DNA from: Pseudopyrenochaeta lycopersici
Lineage: Eukaryota; Ascomycota; Dothideomycetes; Pleosporales; Pseudopyrenochaetaceae
Direction: 5' to 3'
NCBI GenBank assembly: GCA_003313425.1
Contig: NHZP01000079.1
Span: 62,001-126,000 of the forward strand
Length of the DNA stretch: 64,000 nucleotides
In this document: one piece after another, positions 1 through 11,879 of the stretch
Numbering within the stretch: the stretch's first letter is position 1
How the letters are laid out: every line of letters starts with the position of its first letter
The notes under the pieces: generated by a model
Databases searched by the model: none
What the model was told of the DNA's origin: nothing
The model's input: only the letters and a program-made list of their open reading frames with translations
Made by a program: the position numbers and the translations under genes

Positions 1-1376
1 CATTTATGATGGACAATGCCGGAGACAATGATACTATGCTTAAGGAGCTTGCAACTAGGTTTGATATTGACGTTGACTTTTCACGCCTACAGTGTCTTAG
101 TCACATTATCAACCTAGTTATTAAGGCCTTACTACTTAGTAAAGGCGTTAGCAAACTTGAGCGGAAGTTAGCTGGTGCCTTATATGAGGAAGCTTTTCGC
201 ATCTAGAATAGCACGGGTCTAATTAGCAAACTCCACAATATTTGCGTCTATGTTAATAATAATGAGGTAAGATTAGTAATGTTTATTGAGTGCTAAGGAG
301 AAGAGATTCAGATCTACTAGCTTCTTGTTAATAGAGGAATTCGATGGCATTTAACTGAAGCTATGATTTCCTGTAGTATATATATCCTTATTCCCTAATC
401 GCGGTATTAGCTTTATGCTAATAAAATTCTAGGGATTAAACTCCGCGCAGCAATTACTCTTTACTAACTTTGCTAGAACCTTCTAAATTAGCAGGATGCC
501 TACGATCTCTAACAAGACTTTCTTACTAGGGATGACTGGGAGGACTTGATTTGGTGGCAGAAAATATTAATTCCTTTCCAGCAGCTTTGCGAAAGAGAGG
601 AGGGTTGAGCACAGAACCCTAGTCAAGAGGGACAGTATAGTATACTATGGACAGTTCTCTATAGTATGAATTATATGTATAAAGTTCTTAAGAAGGCGCA
701 AAAGGAGGTAAATATACCTAGTGCTAATCTTGAACAAACTAAGCACTACAACACTAGTATTAATGCAGCCTGGATAAAGCTTGAAAAGTACTTCAAGCTT
801 ACGGACTCCTCACCACTCTATATCGCGGCTATCGTCCTTCATCCTGCGTGGCGATTTAAGTACTTTGAGGATAAGTGGGCAAAATATCTAAGTTGGATTA
901 AGAGCGCGAACAAGGTGTTCAAGAACCTTTACCTGAAGTATCGCGAAAGGATTCATATTGATTCCGCATATGACTGTGAGAGTCGGGTAGCAGAGGTAAA
1001 CGAGCCAAAATCTTCCTTCCCCGAACTCGGATCATTCGACACATTCTTGGCCGATTACCTATCGCGCAGGTATTAAAAGCAGAAGTAAAAGGATACAGAG
1101 AGTCTAGAGCTTGACAACTACTTACGGACATTTAATCCTAGGCTTTAGGGGTTAAAGAGTCCAATCGCCTGGTAGAAGGAGCATCAAACTGACTTCCTAG
1201 TCTTAGCATGTATAGCTTTTGATACCTTCTTAATACCAGCGATGAGTAGTAAGGTAGAGCGGGTTTTCTTAGCAGCCAAAAAGCTTATTACAGATAAGCG
1301 AAATTGCTTAGGACTAGAGGTTGTGGAGGCATGTTAGACACAGAGGCACTGGCTGAAAGTACGTCTTGTAAATTAA
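1..1376 (+). pseudogene. hAT transposase, C-terminal part, decayed
   Basis: Open stretches at 6-206 and 666-1076 encode hAT transposase sequence. The first has the catalytic-core pattern with NAGDND and CLSHIINL. The second precedes the C-terminal dimerisation domain, which is readable at about 1195-1360 (PAMSSKVERVFLAAKK followed by TQRHWLK). The frame is broken by several TAG and TAA codons and small shifts, so no transposase can be made. The N-terminal zinc-finger region lies outside the window. The inverted copy at 3064-5356 shows the same order of segments with different stops. Confidence 0.85.
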
Positions 1377-1575
1377 GCGAAATTGCACATATTCTCGTAG
1401 TATGATTGGCGAAATATCTCACGCTTTGCACTCTTTACGACCGTACCGCGGCACGTTGCGGGGACAACCAATATCGGCAACGCCACATCAGATAGACTGA
1501 TTGGATCTGGGCCGTATGTCAGATATCTGAATGTCATCTGATTGACGTCGGACTGATTGACTGTTGCCAGCACTG
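1..1575 (+). mobile_element. hAT transposon copy 1, 3' part
   Basis: This is the 3' portion of a hAT DNA transposon that begins left of the window. Its right end is CAGCACTG at 1568-1575, the reverse complement of the CAGTGCTG that starts the inverted copy at 2865. The two copies match along their whole shared length in opposite orientation. The 8 bp after the end are GTGACCCC; this does not match the flank at the same end of the partner copy, but it does match the flank at the partner's far end (see findings). Confidence 0.88.
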
Positions 1576-2864
1576 GTGACCCCGCAATTCTCAGAGGCCG
1601 GCTTGTATCAGCTGTGTTTACGCATTTGCTTGGCGTGTACCCAGAGATTGGGTAGGGTAACACGACTGCGTTCAAATTCCCCATGACAAGAATCGGCGTG
1701 TGATACCCCTACAGCAGCATAAGGGAAGCGCTTTGAATGAACGATATTTACCGCTTTAAGTTGAATGAATGGCTCAGAAGTGTGCTGCATCAAGTACGAG
1801 GAAGGACCCCTGAGATACGCAACGAAGCCTTGACGCTTTCATCCACCCTTGGGCTTTTGTGGAGCAAGATCGCCAACGACTTCTCGTAGATCTCATATTT
1901 CGAAGTCTCCACATTTGAGTAACTTAATCGACTGCAAATTCTGGGATGTGACCGAGTATGATATTTAAGGCTTGAAAGATCTCGTCTTGAGCATCGAACA
2001 TTAGATCCGCATGTATGTATTGAGGTCACATTTTGATCAGCTGAGAGAGCTGTCAAGATGGGCGATGAACGCAGTGGTCATGTGACCGATGCACATGACT
2101 AACTAGCGCCACTACTTAGTCTTAGATCCCACCTTGATAATACTACAACTCTTACACCCCCCAAGTTTTGACAAGAGTGTCAGATGTCCTGTGAGCTTGG
2201 CGCGACGACGGTATTGCGCCGCATTCAGTATTGGGACTCCTTCCCCTTCTCCTGGCCTGTAGGTGACCATGTACGCATCCTTTTCTAAGTCAATATCATT
2301 CCTGAAAATCAAATTCAACTTGAAATCTATCGCTGAAGAGGAAATTAATCCTCTAAGAAAAGCTGGCCGATTCTCTCCTTGTTTTCTTGCGAATTGGTAC
2401 TCTCCCTTTACTATCCGCAGCGATAGCGAGGTGTCAGTCGCGATGAAACTTTTCTCCCATGAACGTTGCGAGTTGTTCACGTTGTCTCGAAGGCAACAAC
2501 GGGCAGAGGCTCGAAAGAATCTGCACTCATCCAGCCGGGATCTGGGCGCACATGCGCAGAATTTTGATCGACTGGCAAAGTCATCCAGTTGAGGACATTT
2601 GCTTAGGGTCAGCATTGGCACCCAGAACAGAACGGCAGCGTGCGACTACTGACAGCTGCTTACAGGATGTAAGATAAGTAATGTCTGGCTAGCAATGAAC
2701 ACTCTGCACGCCTTTACGTAGTCCACATGCATCGATAAGATTCACGTCTGGCGCGGAAGAATTGTCGCTTAAAGCTTTTTTGGTTGACGCTGGCCTGGGT
2801 TTTCGGCTTCGAGAACCAGTTCCTGGCTGCAGCATCTCGTTCAACGCTTCGGATGACCAGGTTG
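1576..2864. other. unique segment between two inverted hAT copies
   Basis: This 1.29-kb single-copy stretch has no recognised gene. The longest open frame is 169 codons on the minus strand (2112-2621). It is moderately hydrophilic and carries no motif I can name, so I do not call it a gene. Target-duplication evidence says this segment was inverted by recombination between the flanking hAT copies. Any original gene crossing its edges would therefore now be split. Confidence 0.5.
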
Positions 2865-5528
2865 CAGTGCTGGCAACAGTCAATCAGTCCGACGTCAATC
2901 AGATGACATTCAGATATCTGACATACGGCCCAGATCCAATCAGTCTATCTGATGTGGCGTTGCCGATATTGGTTGTCCCCGCAACGTGCCGCGGTACGGT
3001 CGTAAAGAGTGCAAAGCGTGAGATATTTCGCTAATCATACTACGAGAATATGTGCAATTTCGCTTAATTTACAAGACGTGCTTTCAGCCAGTGCCTCTGT
3101 GTCTGACATGCCTCCACAACCTCTGGTCCTAAGCAATTTCGCTCATCTGTAATGAGCTTTTTAGCTGCTAAGAAAACCCGCTCTACCTTACTACTTATCG
3201 CTGGTATTAAGAAGGTATTAAAAGCTATACATGCTAAGACTGGGAAGTTAGTTTGATGCTCCTTCTACTAGGCGATTAGACTCTTTAACCCCTGAAGCCT
3301 GGGATTAAATGTCCGTAAGTAGTTGTTAAGCTCTAGACTCTCTGTATCCTTTTGCTTCTGCTTTTGATACCTGCGCGATAGGTAATCGGCCGAGAATGTG
3401 TCGAATGATCCGAGTTCGGGGAAGGAAGATTTTGGCTCGTTTGCCTCTGCTACCTGACTCTCACAGTTATATGCGGAATCAATATGAATCCTTTCGCGAT
3501 ACTTTAGGTAAAGGTTCTTGAACACCTTGTTCGCGCTCTTAATCCAACTTGGATGTTTTGCCTACTTATCCTCAAAGTACTCAAATCGCCACGTAGGATG
3601 AAGGACGATAGCCGCGATATAGAGTGGTGAGGAGTCCGTAAGCTTGAAGTACTTTTCAAGCTTTATCCAGGCTGTATTGATACTAGTGTTGTAGTGCTTA
3701 GTTCGTTCAAGATTAGCACTAGGTATATTTACCTCCTTTTGCGCCTTCTTAAGAACTTCATACATATAATTCATACTATGGAGGACTGTCCATAGTGTAC
3801 TATACTGTCCCTCTTAACTAGGGTTCTGTGCTTGACCCTCCTCTCTTTCGCAAAGCTGCTAGAAAGGAATTAATATTTTCTGCTACTAAATCAAGTCCTC
3901 CCAGTCATCCCTAGTAAGAAAGTCTTGTTAGAGATTGTAGGCATCCTGCTGATTTAGAAGGTTCCAGCGAAGTTAGTAAAGAGTAATTGCTGCGCGGAGT
4001 TTAATCCCTAGAATTTTATTAGTATAAAGCTAATACCGTAATTAGGGAATAAGGATATATATACTACGGGAAATCATAGCTTCAGTTGAATGCCATCGAA
4101 TTCCTCTATTAACAAGAAGCTGGTAGATCTGAATCTCTTCTCCTTAGCACTCAATAAATATTGCTAATCTTGCCTTATTATTATTAATATAGACGCAAAT
4201 GTTGTGGAGTTTGCTGATTGGACCCGTGCTATTCTAGATGCGAAAAGCTTCCTCATATGAGGCACCAGCTAACTTCTGCTCAAGTTTGCTAACGCCTTTA
4301 CTAAGTAGTAAGGCCTTAATAACTAGGTTGATAATGTGACCAAGACACCGTAGGCGTGAAAAGTTAACGTTAATGTCAAACCTAGTTGCAAGCTCCTTAA
4401 GCATAGTATTATTGTCTCCGGCATTGTCTATTATAAATGCACTAAGATTCTGGCTAACCTCAGTTGTTAATAACTTTAGCGATAATTCCTGCAATTATTT
4501 CACTAGCCTTAACTCCTTTGGTGTCCTTAAAGCCCAGAAGATAATGCACAAGCGTGCAGTCCTTATTAATAAAGTGACCACATATCGCAATATAATTCTT
4601 GATAGTTGGAGCACGCCAGCTATCTAATAATATGTTAATTTTACTTCGTGCACGCGAAACCTTGTCCTTAATCTGTATCTTCCTTAACGTAAAGTAGTCC
4701 AACACCCAGGCTTTGATTGTGTTGTGCGATGATGGAAGGATTGCTTCAATCTCAGGCCGGCCGTTAACGAGGGCATCTTGAAATTCTGCATCTTCAACGA
4801 GCGCAAAGCTAAGATCGTTTTTGATAAATATGTTAACGACTTGCTTCTTATACTTGAGGTCATCAAACGGCTGTGGATGATTGCTTGGGGATAGGGCTGA
4901 GCTATTCCTACTAGGTTCTGTTATTCTATGGACCTTATCCAAATAGGATATAATTGATGAAGTTAATGTCGCATTGAAGAGCTGTAAGCTGGATGCCTTT
5001 TCTGTATGGCAGAGCTTGCAGAGCTAAAGCTTCTGGTAGCCATTTGCTTGTATGTCGGCTCTATGCTGATAAACCTATGAAATCTTGGCGTTTGTATTTA
5101 GTACCCGTTTGTTCCGTGGACGATATTGCACATTCTGAAGGAGCTTGCCGCGATACTTAAGGGTATTAAACTGAATATTAAAGATGCAAGCATGTGAGGT
5201 GTCGGAGAGCTGCGAATCAGCCTGCGATGCTTCTAAACAAGCCGCTTCAGTTAAAGATAACTGAGAGGTACGGTCATCAATTTCAATTTCGCTGACGCCC
5301 AAGCTCACATTGCCTTCAGAAGGCGATAAAGATAACTCTGAAAGAGTTCTTCTCATGATTGACAGACTGTTATGAGAGTGGTGTGCAAATTTGAAATTTT
5401 ATTTCGATAAGCGAGTACGAAGCGAAGGCCAATCAGATATCTGACAGAGGGTAGATAACCTGATTGGTAGGACTGACGCTCGGACTGATTGATGATCCAA
5501 TCAGTCTGATTGACTGTTGCCAGCACTG
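2865..5528 (-). mobile_element. hAT transposon copy 2, full length
   Basis: This is a 2,664-bp hAT element in inverse orientation to copy 1. Its terminal inverted repeats begin CAGTGCTGGCAACAGTCAAT at 2865 and end with the complement at 5528. The flanking octamers are CCAGGTTG on the left and GGGGTCAC on the right, so there is no direct target duplication for this copy as it stands. The right octamer is the exact reverse complement of the octamer after copy 1. The terminal repeats also carry internal short motifs (CAATCAGTC, GATATCTGA). Confidence 0.92.
3064..5356 (-). pseudogene. hAT transposase, decayed
   Basis: Read on the minus strand, an acidic serine-rich N-terminus (5356-5075) is followed by a degenerate BED-type zinc-finger region. 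Next comes the transposase core (4942-4460, containing ILLDSWRAPTIKNYIAICGHF, then NAGDNNTM at about 4430-4400). The hAT dimerisation region ends at 3064. At least five stop codons or shifts interrupt the frame. The parts correspond one-to-one with copy 1 at 1-1376, which identifies both as one family. Confidence 0.87.
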
Positions 5529-5899
5529 GGGGTCACTTAATGAGCGTGGAAACGTACTTGTTCTGCTGGATAAGCAAAGGTGACTGATGAGCAATCATGA
5601 CATGCAAGCTAGATGTCCTGAAAATTTGGCTCAATGCTTGGAGACGTCATCATGATCTCTTCCCCATGACTGATCAGCTCTCCAACCCATTCGCGAGCTG
5701 TTGCAAAGTATTTTAGGCCGTCGCATCCTTGTGCATGTTCAATTGCATGTTTCCAATCGCGGGAGCTCCGTCCAGTTCAAAGCTAGAGTCACGACAGGGC
5801 GCCAAACTGCCTGCTCAGAAACGCAAGTGAATCTCCTTCTCATCAACAGAGATAGACACAGGTAAAGACCATCAGGTCTGGATGATACTACTGTCGTCA

Positions 5900-6942
5900 A
5901 TGTTGACCAAGAATCGATATCGGGCATGCGTTGCGGAAGCAGTAGGCTTTCTTGCTTTGGCGGTTATGGCTGATGCGCACATGTAAGTACTCGTCCATAG
6001 AGCACTTTGATGGCAGCTACCCATCTTCCATGATAGTTGCAACAGCAATCGAAGATTGTATTGACTGACAAAGACACTCCCAGGTCGCTCTGGTATCCCG
6101 GGCCTTTGGGTGGCGTCAAGGAAGCAAATGCATTTTCTACTCGGCCAGATCCACAACTAAACTTTCCCCTGGGATGTTGCGATATTGACGGCGGTCCTAC
6201 GCTACTGGATCCAGGTCTCTGCCGCGGCCATCTCGATCTCTTCGATCAGGAAGAGCCACAGGTGGTTTGGACAGCTGGTCAGGAGGCTTACTTCCAGTTA
6301 TCTGACTACACCTACTCCTCGTATGCACAGGGCTCCACCCATGATGGTGGCAGCTGCCAAGTAGGATTTTCGGTAGATCGAGGGTTAACATGGAAAGCTG
6401 CAGCCTCGTTCTTCGGCAACTGCCCGCGTCGTGGAGGCGACGGGTCCCCAGAATTCCAGACCTTTGACTTTGGAGTTCCACTTGAGGTTCCAGAGGGAAA
6501 CGCCTTATTTGTGTGGGTTTGGCTTAATCGGGAGCACGAGTCCTACGTGAATTGTGCCAAGGTTCGCATCGGCTCCGGACAGAACAACAAAACATCTACA
6601 TTAAGACCGTTAAAGGCAAGCCAAACCCCAGTAACGCTTGATAGCTCAGAGGTCTCTCAAACACCGTTGCAGCCAAGGAAAAACTTTGGCACAAATGAGC
6701 AGCCTCTGCAAAGGCGTTTGAGCGACGTATGCAGATGGGATTCGGCACCGATAATGGAAACGAGTTATTTCACAGTTGACGCCAAGTGTATGCCGGGTGC
6801 TAAGCTTTCGAACCCGAGAAGCGACGACTTCGAGTATGGTTGGGACGTGTCCTGTGGGGTGAGTCACGGGGATAATGCTTACGCCGTTCGGACGATCGAA
6901 TGCGATGCTATCTACCGAGCAGACTCAGTGAGGCAAGTCTAG
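5900..6942 (+). CDS. secreted AA11-like lytic polysaccharide monooxygenase
   Basis: The two-exon gene is join(5900..5982, 6084..6942), encoding 313 residues. Exon 1 encodes a 26-residue signal peptide ending in ALAVMADA. The next codons, split by a 101-nt GT...AG intron with a CTGAC branch site, give a mature N-terminus of His-Met-Ser-Leu-Trp. An N-terminal histidine after signal cleavage is the hallmark of the copper histidine brace. The second histidine is in STHDGGSCQVGFS. Paired cysteines (GCCD, CRGH, GNCP, VNCA) and the NREHES..NCA motif fit the AA11-like fungal family that acts on chitin-type polymers outside the cell. A low-complexity tail of about 110 residues follows the catalytic domain. 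Whether it is a true LPMO or an LPMO-like copper-binding protein cannot be told from sequence alone. Confidence 0.85.
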
Positions 6943-7999
6943 TACATGTCGATACTGAGCACTGGCCCATTGCATGAAATCTTACATTCATTGGATTTGC
7001 TTATTGGCTGCCATATGTTCTAGCCAGAATAGTTCGAGGTACAAATTCCGACTGCCACGCTACCGCAAACAAACAGCGCTTCTTCCTTAGTAACTGGTCT
7101 TCATTTTCCTCCACGGTCAACTTGGAAACTTTCCTACAGCGCTTTGAGTGCAGCAAAGCCTTTCCAAACCTTTCCGTCTTTACAATGGCCTGGTCGCAGC
7201 ACTTACATGTTATAGTAGTGGCTTGGTTCGCTGTCCAGATCGTCGAGTATAAAGCTGGCATTGTCTATCCGTCACATAGTCTCTGTTCCTCTGCTCCTCA
7301 TGTTCACTTTCGTACTCAGATTTGTCCTTATCTTCGGGTTCTTGAGGATTTGGGCGCAGGAGCCTGGAAAACTTCCAAAGTGTTACATCGTCCCTTTCCT
7401 GCTTAGCATGCCTCTAACAGACTTCAGCTTAAGCACCTATGGGTCTTCCACAAGTCCTCCGTCGCCGTGTAGCTAGGCGGGTACTCGACCTTGCTTTTGT
7501 GTTGGAGATGTAGATGTGGGTGATGAGCGTAAGCAGCAATTATGATGTGACTGAGCATTGAGGACATAGTATCCCAATTGGGAGCATTCTCACTGCGCTA
7601 AGTCCGAGCTAAGCCTAGACAGGCGGCAGAAAGGGGTAGGTTATGGTCTAAGACCGGAAGCAGTAATGCGAACAGGCTGTTCCTGCGCAAAATCTTGGGT
7701 CAAGCCCGTTACGTGTGATTCGCCTGGAGGTAGGTTTCGCGACAAGGCCCAAACCCTGAAAATGTAACACAGAAAACGCTCATGGATCGAGTAATACCTC
7801 CGCCTTGTCTGCTTGCGTTGGGAAAGCTCGAACGGAAAGGCGAGAAAGGACGGGGTCCAGCTTCGCAGCCAATGAAATATTTCTGCAACCCCTTTACGTA
7901 AAAGCGTCTGTACTTTCACAGAATTATATAATAAACTCTTCTCGCTTGTCTACGTTTGCTTGTGAGGTGTTTTACTGTGGGTCCGTAGAAAGTTAATGT
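6943..7999. other. intergenic, nothing recognised
   Basis: Short open frames occur on both strands, but none has a recognisable motif, a convincing start context or a consistent exon structure. I see no terminal repeats or long simple repeats here. Confidence 0.5.
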
Positions 8000-8260
8000 T
8001 TATAGTAATAGTTCCGCAGGCCTACAGATGAACCCACCCAGCGGCAAGCCTAGCTCTTCAATCACCTCTATCAGCTGCTTTGGGAGCTTGATTGCACACG
8101 GTTCAACAGTGGGGAAGCGGTTGAATCGCTCGATAACCTGTCTATGGAGTGTAATGGGTGTTAAATGCTGTTCCCATAGATGCTTGTCAAGATTAACAAC
8201 AGCTGTGCAGTGCTGTTTGCATACAATACTCTTCAAAGAAGCATAACTTATCGTGTTCAC
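8000..8260 (-). pseudogene. OrsD-like (DUF3505) zinc-binding domain fragment
   Basis: This 86-codon minus-strand frame resembles the start of the fungal OrsD-like family. It has a cysteine pair (CKQHC), a histidine pair in LDKHLWEQH, then a basic helix, a PTVEP segment, and the typical LGLPLGGFIC ending that leads to the next zinc-binding cysteines. The first cysteine pair has one extra residue compared with the usual C-x2-C. The frame stops where the family would continue for several hundred residues. The DNA beyond (down to about 7600) encodes nothing similar, so this is a truncated relic. Assignment is by motif pattern only. Confidence 0.5.
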
Positions 8261-8837
8261 TTTCCAGGAAATTAGGCAACCTTCTCAAGCATGGATGGCT
8301 TTACTGCGCAAGGGTTTTTCGCACAAATAAAGTGAGGAAATTAAAATTCGCCATAGAGAAGCGATTCATATGGCATGGCCGAGAACCTTTACCGTTCATT
8401 TCCCTCGTCTCACATCGGGAGCATGCCAAGAACTGAACCGGGGGCTATCGGCGTCGGCTGTACAAAGATGGGTGAATCTCAACACGCCCGAGGAGCAGTA
8501 CTACTGTAAAGATGACGCAATTCACTGCTCCACCATCTCAACATTATGCAGAGAAAATCGATGGTTGGCTGGTACAATGGACCGAGTATGAAGGGGGCGC
8601 ATAAGATGATGCAAGACTAACATCCGAAGAGGGAAAGGAGCTCATAGGCTTACACATGCGGAGGTGTTCGAAAACGCCGGGACGAGACCCTAGCCAGGCA
8701 AACATGGCTTAGGCGTCTTAAAAAGGCAGAGGTTTAGCTATAATCTCTACCTGTCTCCTGCTAAGATCACCACCATCCTCGCGGATTCGCATCTTGTTCT
8801 TGCTTGAAGCGTTGGTCTCGCGATCACTTACGTCAGT
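8261..8837. other. upstream region of the dynamin-like pseudogene
   Basis: No gene is supported here. A 73-codon frame at 8370-8591 has no recognisable motif. The last 200 bases probably hold the former promoter and leader of the dynamin-like gene, but no clear TATA element is visible. Confidence 0.4.
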
Positions 8838-11167
8838 ATGGCTGAAGGCGGTTCGCTCAAAGGCGCAAGCATATCTCTCCAGACCAATGACACAAGAAAC
8901 CTTCTAGACATTGTGGACAATCTTCGCTCACATGGAATCAGTCGTTACATCGATCTACCGGAGATCATTGTATGTGGCGAACAATCATATGGCAAAAGCT
9001 CGGTCCTTGAAGCGGTCTCAGGAGTGAGGTTTCCGAGCAAAGACAATTTGTGTACTAGATTCGCAACTGAATTAATTCTTCGGCGGGGCCCAGTTGCGCC
9101 CATCAAAATACGCATTGTTCCAGATCCTCAAGTACAACGTTCCGAGAATGAACTAGAGAAACTGCTGAACTTCTTTGTCTCGCTTCTCGCGGACGATCTT
9201 GATCTTGGTGGGATCATCGAGTCGGCGAAAGATGCAATGGGAATCAATGATAGCACTAAGGTCTTCAGCTCGGATATCCTTCGGTTGGAGTTATCTGGCC
9301 CCGAGCAACCACATCTTACCCTTGTTGACCTCCCTGGTTTGTTTCAAGCCGGTAGTCGTTCCCAATCCGATGCAGATAGCGAGACAGTCAAATCTCTTGT
9401 CCTTCCCTACATGGAAAGTCCACGGAGCATCATACTTGCCGTTGTATCTGCAAAGAACGACTTCAATAACTAATCGATCACTAGGTACGCAAGGGAAATC
9501 GACCCCAAGGGTATGCGTACCCTTGGTTTGGTTACCAAGCCAGATACTTTAGACAAGGGCTCCGACAGCGAGCGTTTCTACTTAGAACTTGTCCAGAACA
9601 AGGATGTCAAGTTTCGGCTTGTTTGGCACGTTCTTCGTAACCGGGATTACTCCTCAAGAAACTCGTCTGCACAGGATCGCAACAATGCTGAAGCCCAATT
9701 CTTTGCCTCCGGGACGTGGAGATCGCTAACACCTGCTCAAGTTGGGGTTCACACATTGAAACCAAGACTCAGCAAAATCCTCAAAGATCACATTATAGTG
9801 CAGCTGCCTGACGTGCTCACCTAAATTCAAGATGGTATTCAAGAGTGTACGAAGAAACTAGACGCATTGGGTGCATCCAGGGCCACCGTACAAGAGCAAC
9901 GGCGATATCTCTTGCATATAAGCCATTCATTCAGTACCTTGATCAAGGCTGCGATTGATGGTCAATACTCAGATCCTTTTTTTGGAGATACCTCTTCAAT
10001 TGAAGGCTACCAAAGGCGTCTGAGAGCTGTTCTTCAAAACATATTGACAGATTTTGCAGAGATAATGCGTAAGGACGGTCACACATATACTATTATCGAC
10101 GAAGGTCCTGCAAAGCTTCCTCGCGAGATCTCCCGCTCAGACTATATTTCGAAGGTCAAAAAACTTCTGGAACGCAGTAGGGGCAGGGAGCTACCAGGAA
10201 CATTCGATCCGCTCATTGTTGGACAGTTATTTTATGAGTAGCGTGGGCCCTGGGCGAAGCTGGTTCAAGAACACGTGGACATTGTCGTTCGTGCTGCGTA
10301 CTATGTAGCACGAGCAGCATTGGCCTGCGTCTCTACTCGATCCACGCTGGAAGGACTGTTGAAACGCTTTGTCTTCGCAAGATTGGAGAGCCTGACTATC
10401 GAACTCCGAAACAAGGTGAAGGAATTACTCGAACCACATGATACCGGTCATCCTATCACATATAATCATTACCTTACCGAGAATGTCCAGAAAGCGCAAG
10501 GAAAGCGCCGGGCGCGTGATGTCAAGAAGTCTCTGGAGAAAGTTCTCGGCGGAGACTATACTGCCGTTGGTGTGGTCAACATTGGTATCAATGTCAACGT
10601 ATTGATTAATACACTTGTCAACAAGACCGAAGCGGACATGAACAATTATGCTAGTTCCACTGCCACAGATTTTATGGAAGCTTACTACAAGGTAAGCAAA
10701 ATTGCCTTCCATTGCTTTCTGATCTTAGAAGAGAATAGGTGGCCCTCAAGAAGATTATCGATGATTTCAGCGTCCTCGCTGTTGAGGCGTCCTTGGTCCA
10801 GAAACTGCCGACCTTGTTCTGCCTGGCTGACATAATTGACATCGATGATGAGACCGTGACCGCGTTGGCTTCCGAAGAGGAAGAGTCCTCAGTGGAGAGA
10901 ACGCGATGTAATGAAAAGCTCAAGATCCTAGAAGACGGGCTGAGGGCCTTACAAAGCATCCAAGAGTACCCATTGGCTCTTAAAGGTATGAGAATAACGG
11001 TAAATTTCTATATGGGACCATGCACATTGACATAACTAGAGCCTGCTGTGCTTCAAGATTTGACACCTGGAACAATTGGGCCGGAGGGGAAGCGACCCCA
11101 TGATATATCTACAGCAGGTGCAGTCGCTCGTGATCTGAATCTCTTAGGCGCTAACGAAACACTATAG
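8838..11167 (+). pseudogene. dynamin/Mx-like GTPase, three premature stops
   Basis: Exons 8838-10691, 10739-10985 and 11040-11167 form one continuous frame of 743 codons, separated by 47-nt and 54-nt GT...AG introns. The GTPase domain shows the P-loop GEQSYGKSS, the switch motif VDLPGLF and the base-specifying TKPD. The middle (stalk) region and a C-terminal effector-like helix follow, as in fungal Mx-like dynamin-related proteins. The frame is broken only by stops at 9471 (TAA), 9822 (TAA) and 10239 (TAG). The first and third stand where glutamine is expected, consistent with C-to-T change at CpA. There is no frameshift and the splice sites are intact, so inactivation looks recent. An alternative is stop-codon readthrough, which I consider unlikely for three stops. 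Confidence 0.85.
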
Positions 11168-11870
11168 TTTTCGCTTCAAAACCCATAACCAACGAACCAG
11201 CTAAGAATCCCCGCAGGCAGGAATCTTCGCAATTATCCCCAGAATGGCTTTCGCCGCTGGAGGAAGTTCTGTCACACGAGGATGATTGGGCTTATCCCGA
11301 GATAGCTCCGACCGCTAGCGATGGGCGGGGTGTATCATCTCCAACCCTTGGCAAGAAAAAGAAAAAAAGGTAGCCCATTGCAAACAATGGACCACTGCTC
11401 CTTCGAGGTTGGAGCATGTGAGTACTACACCGAGTAAGACGATCGATATAATAGGCGTCAATTGTATTGGTATGAGTACTCAAATACGTGGCACATGTGA
11501 TGCAATTCTCAGTAGACTATGTATTATCTCTATTTTTGAGTAATCTCTCTCACTTCTACAGAGCGCAACCTGCTCCTTTATATCTACGGCCTCAACTTCA
11601 GCACTTCGGTCTGGCCGACGGTCAATCCAATATTCTCGGTCTCACCGAAAGTCTAGAATTTCGGTCTCTCCGATCAGATATCACCGTACTTTCTTGACCT
11701 GTCAACAAATTGGTCGACAATGACAGAGCTTTGAATAACGGCTTTGTCTTTCTCTTGGCTCTTGACCACCTCGATAACCATCAAGGGGTCATTTTGTTCA
11801 GACAGTCTCATCAAACTCTATTCTTTTTGTCACTAGGGTGAGTCTCTTTAGCGGATCATCATATTGTGGT
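11168..11870. other. intergenic, nothing recognised
   Basis: There are no supported genes. A short A-rich run lies near 11350. A TCGGTCT motif recurs at about 11608-11670 (four near-copies of CGGTC(T/G)), but it is too short to classify. Confidence 0.4.
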
Positions 11871-11879
11871 TCATGAGGC

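Noticed and set aside
2112..2621. 169-codon minus-strand frame between the hAT copies
   Set aside because: No motif or homologous pattern is recognisable, and an overlapping frame exists on the other strand. It is kept only as a note in the segment entry.
7001..7476. Overlapping frames on both strands
   Set aside because: Neither has motifs, a splice context or a clear start.
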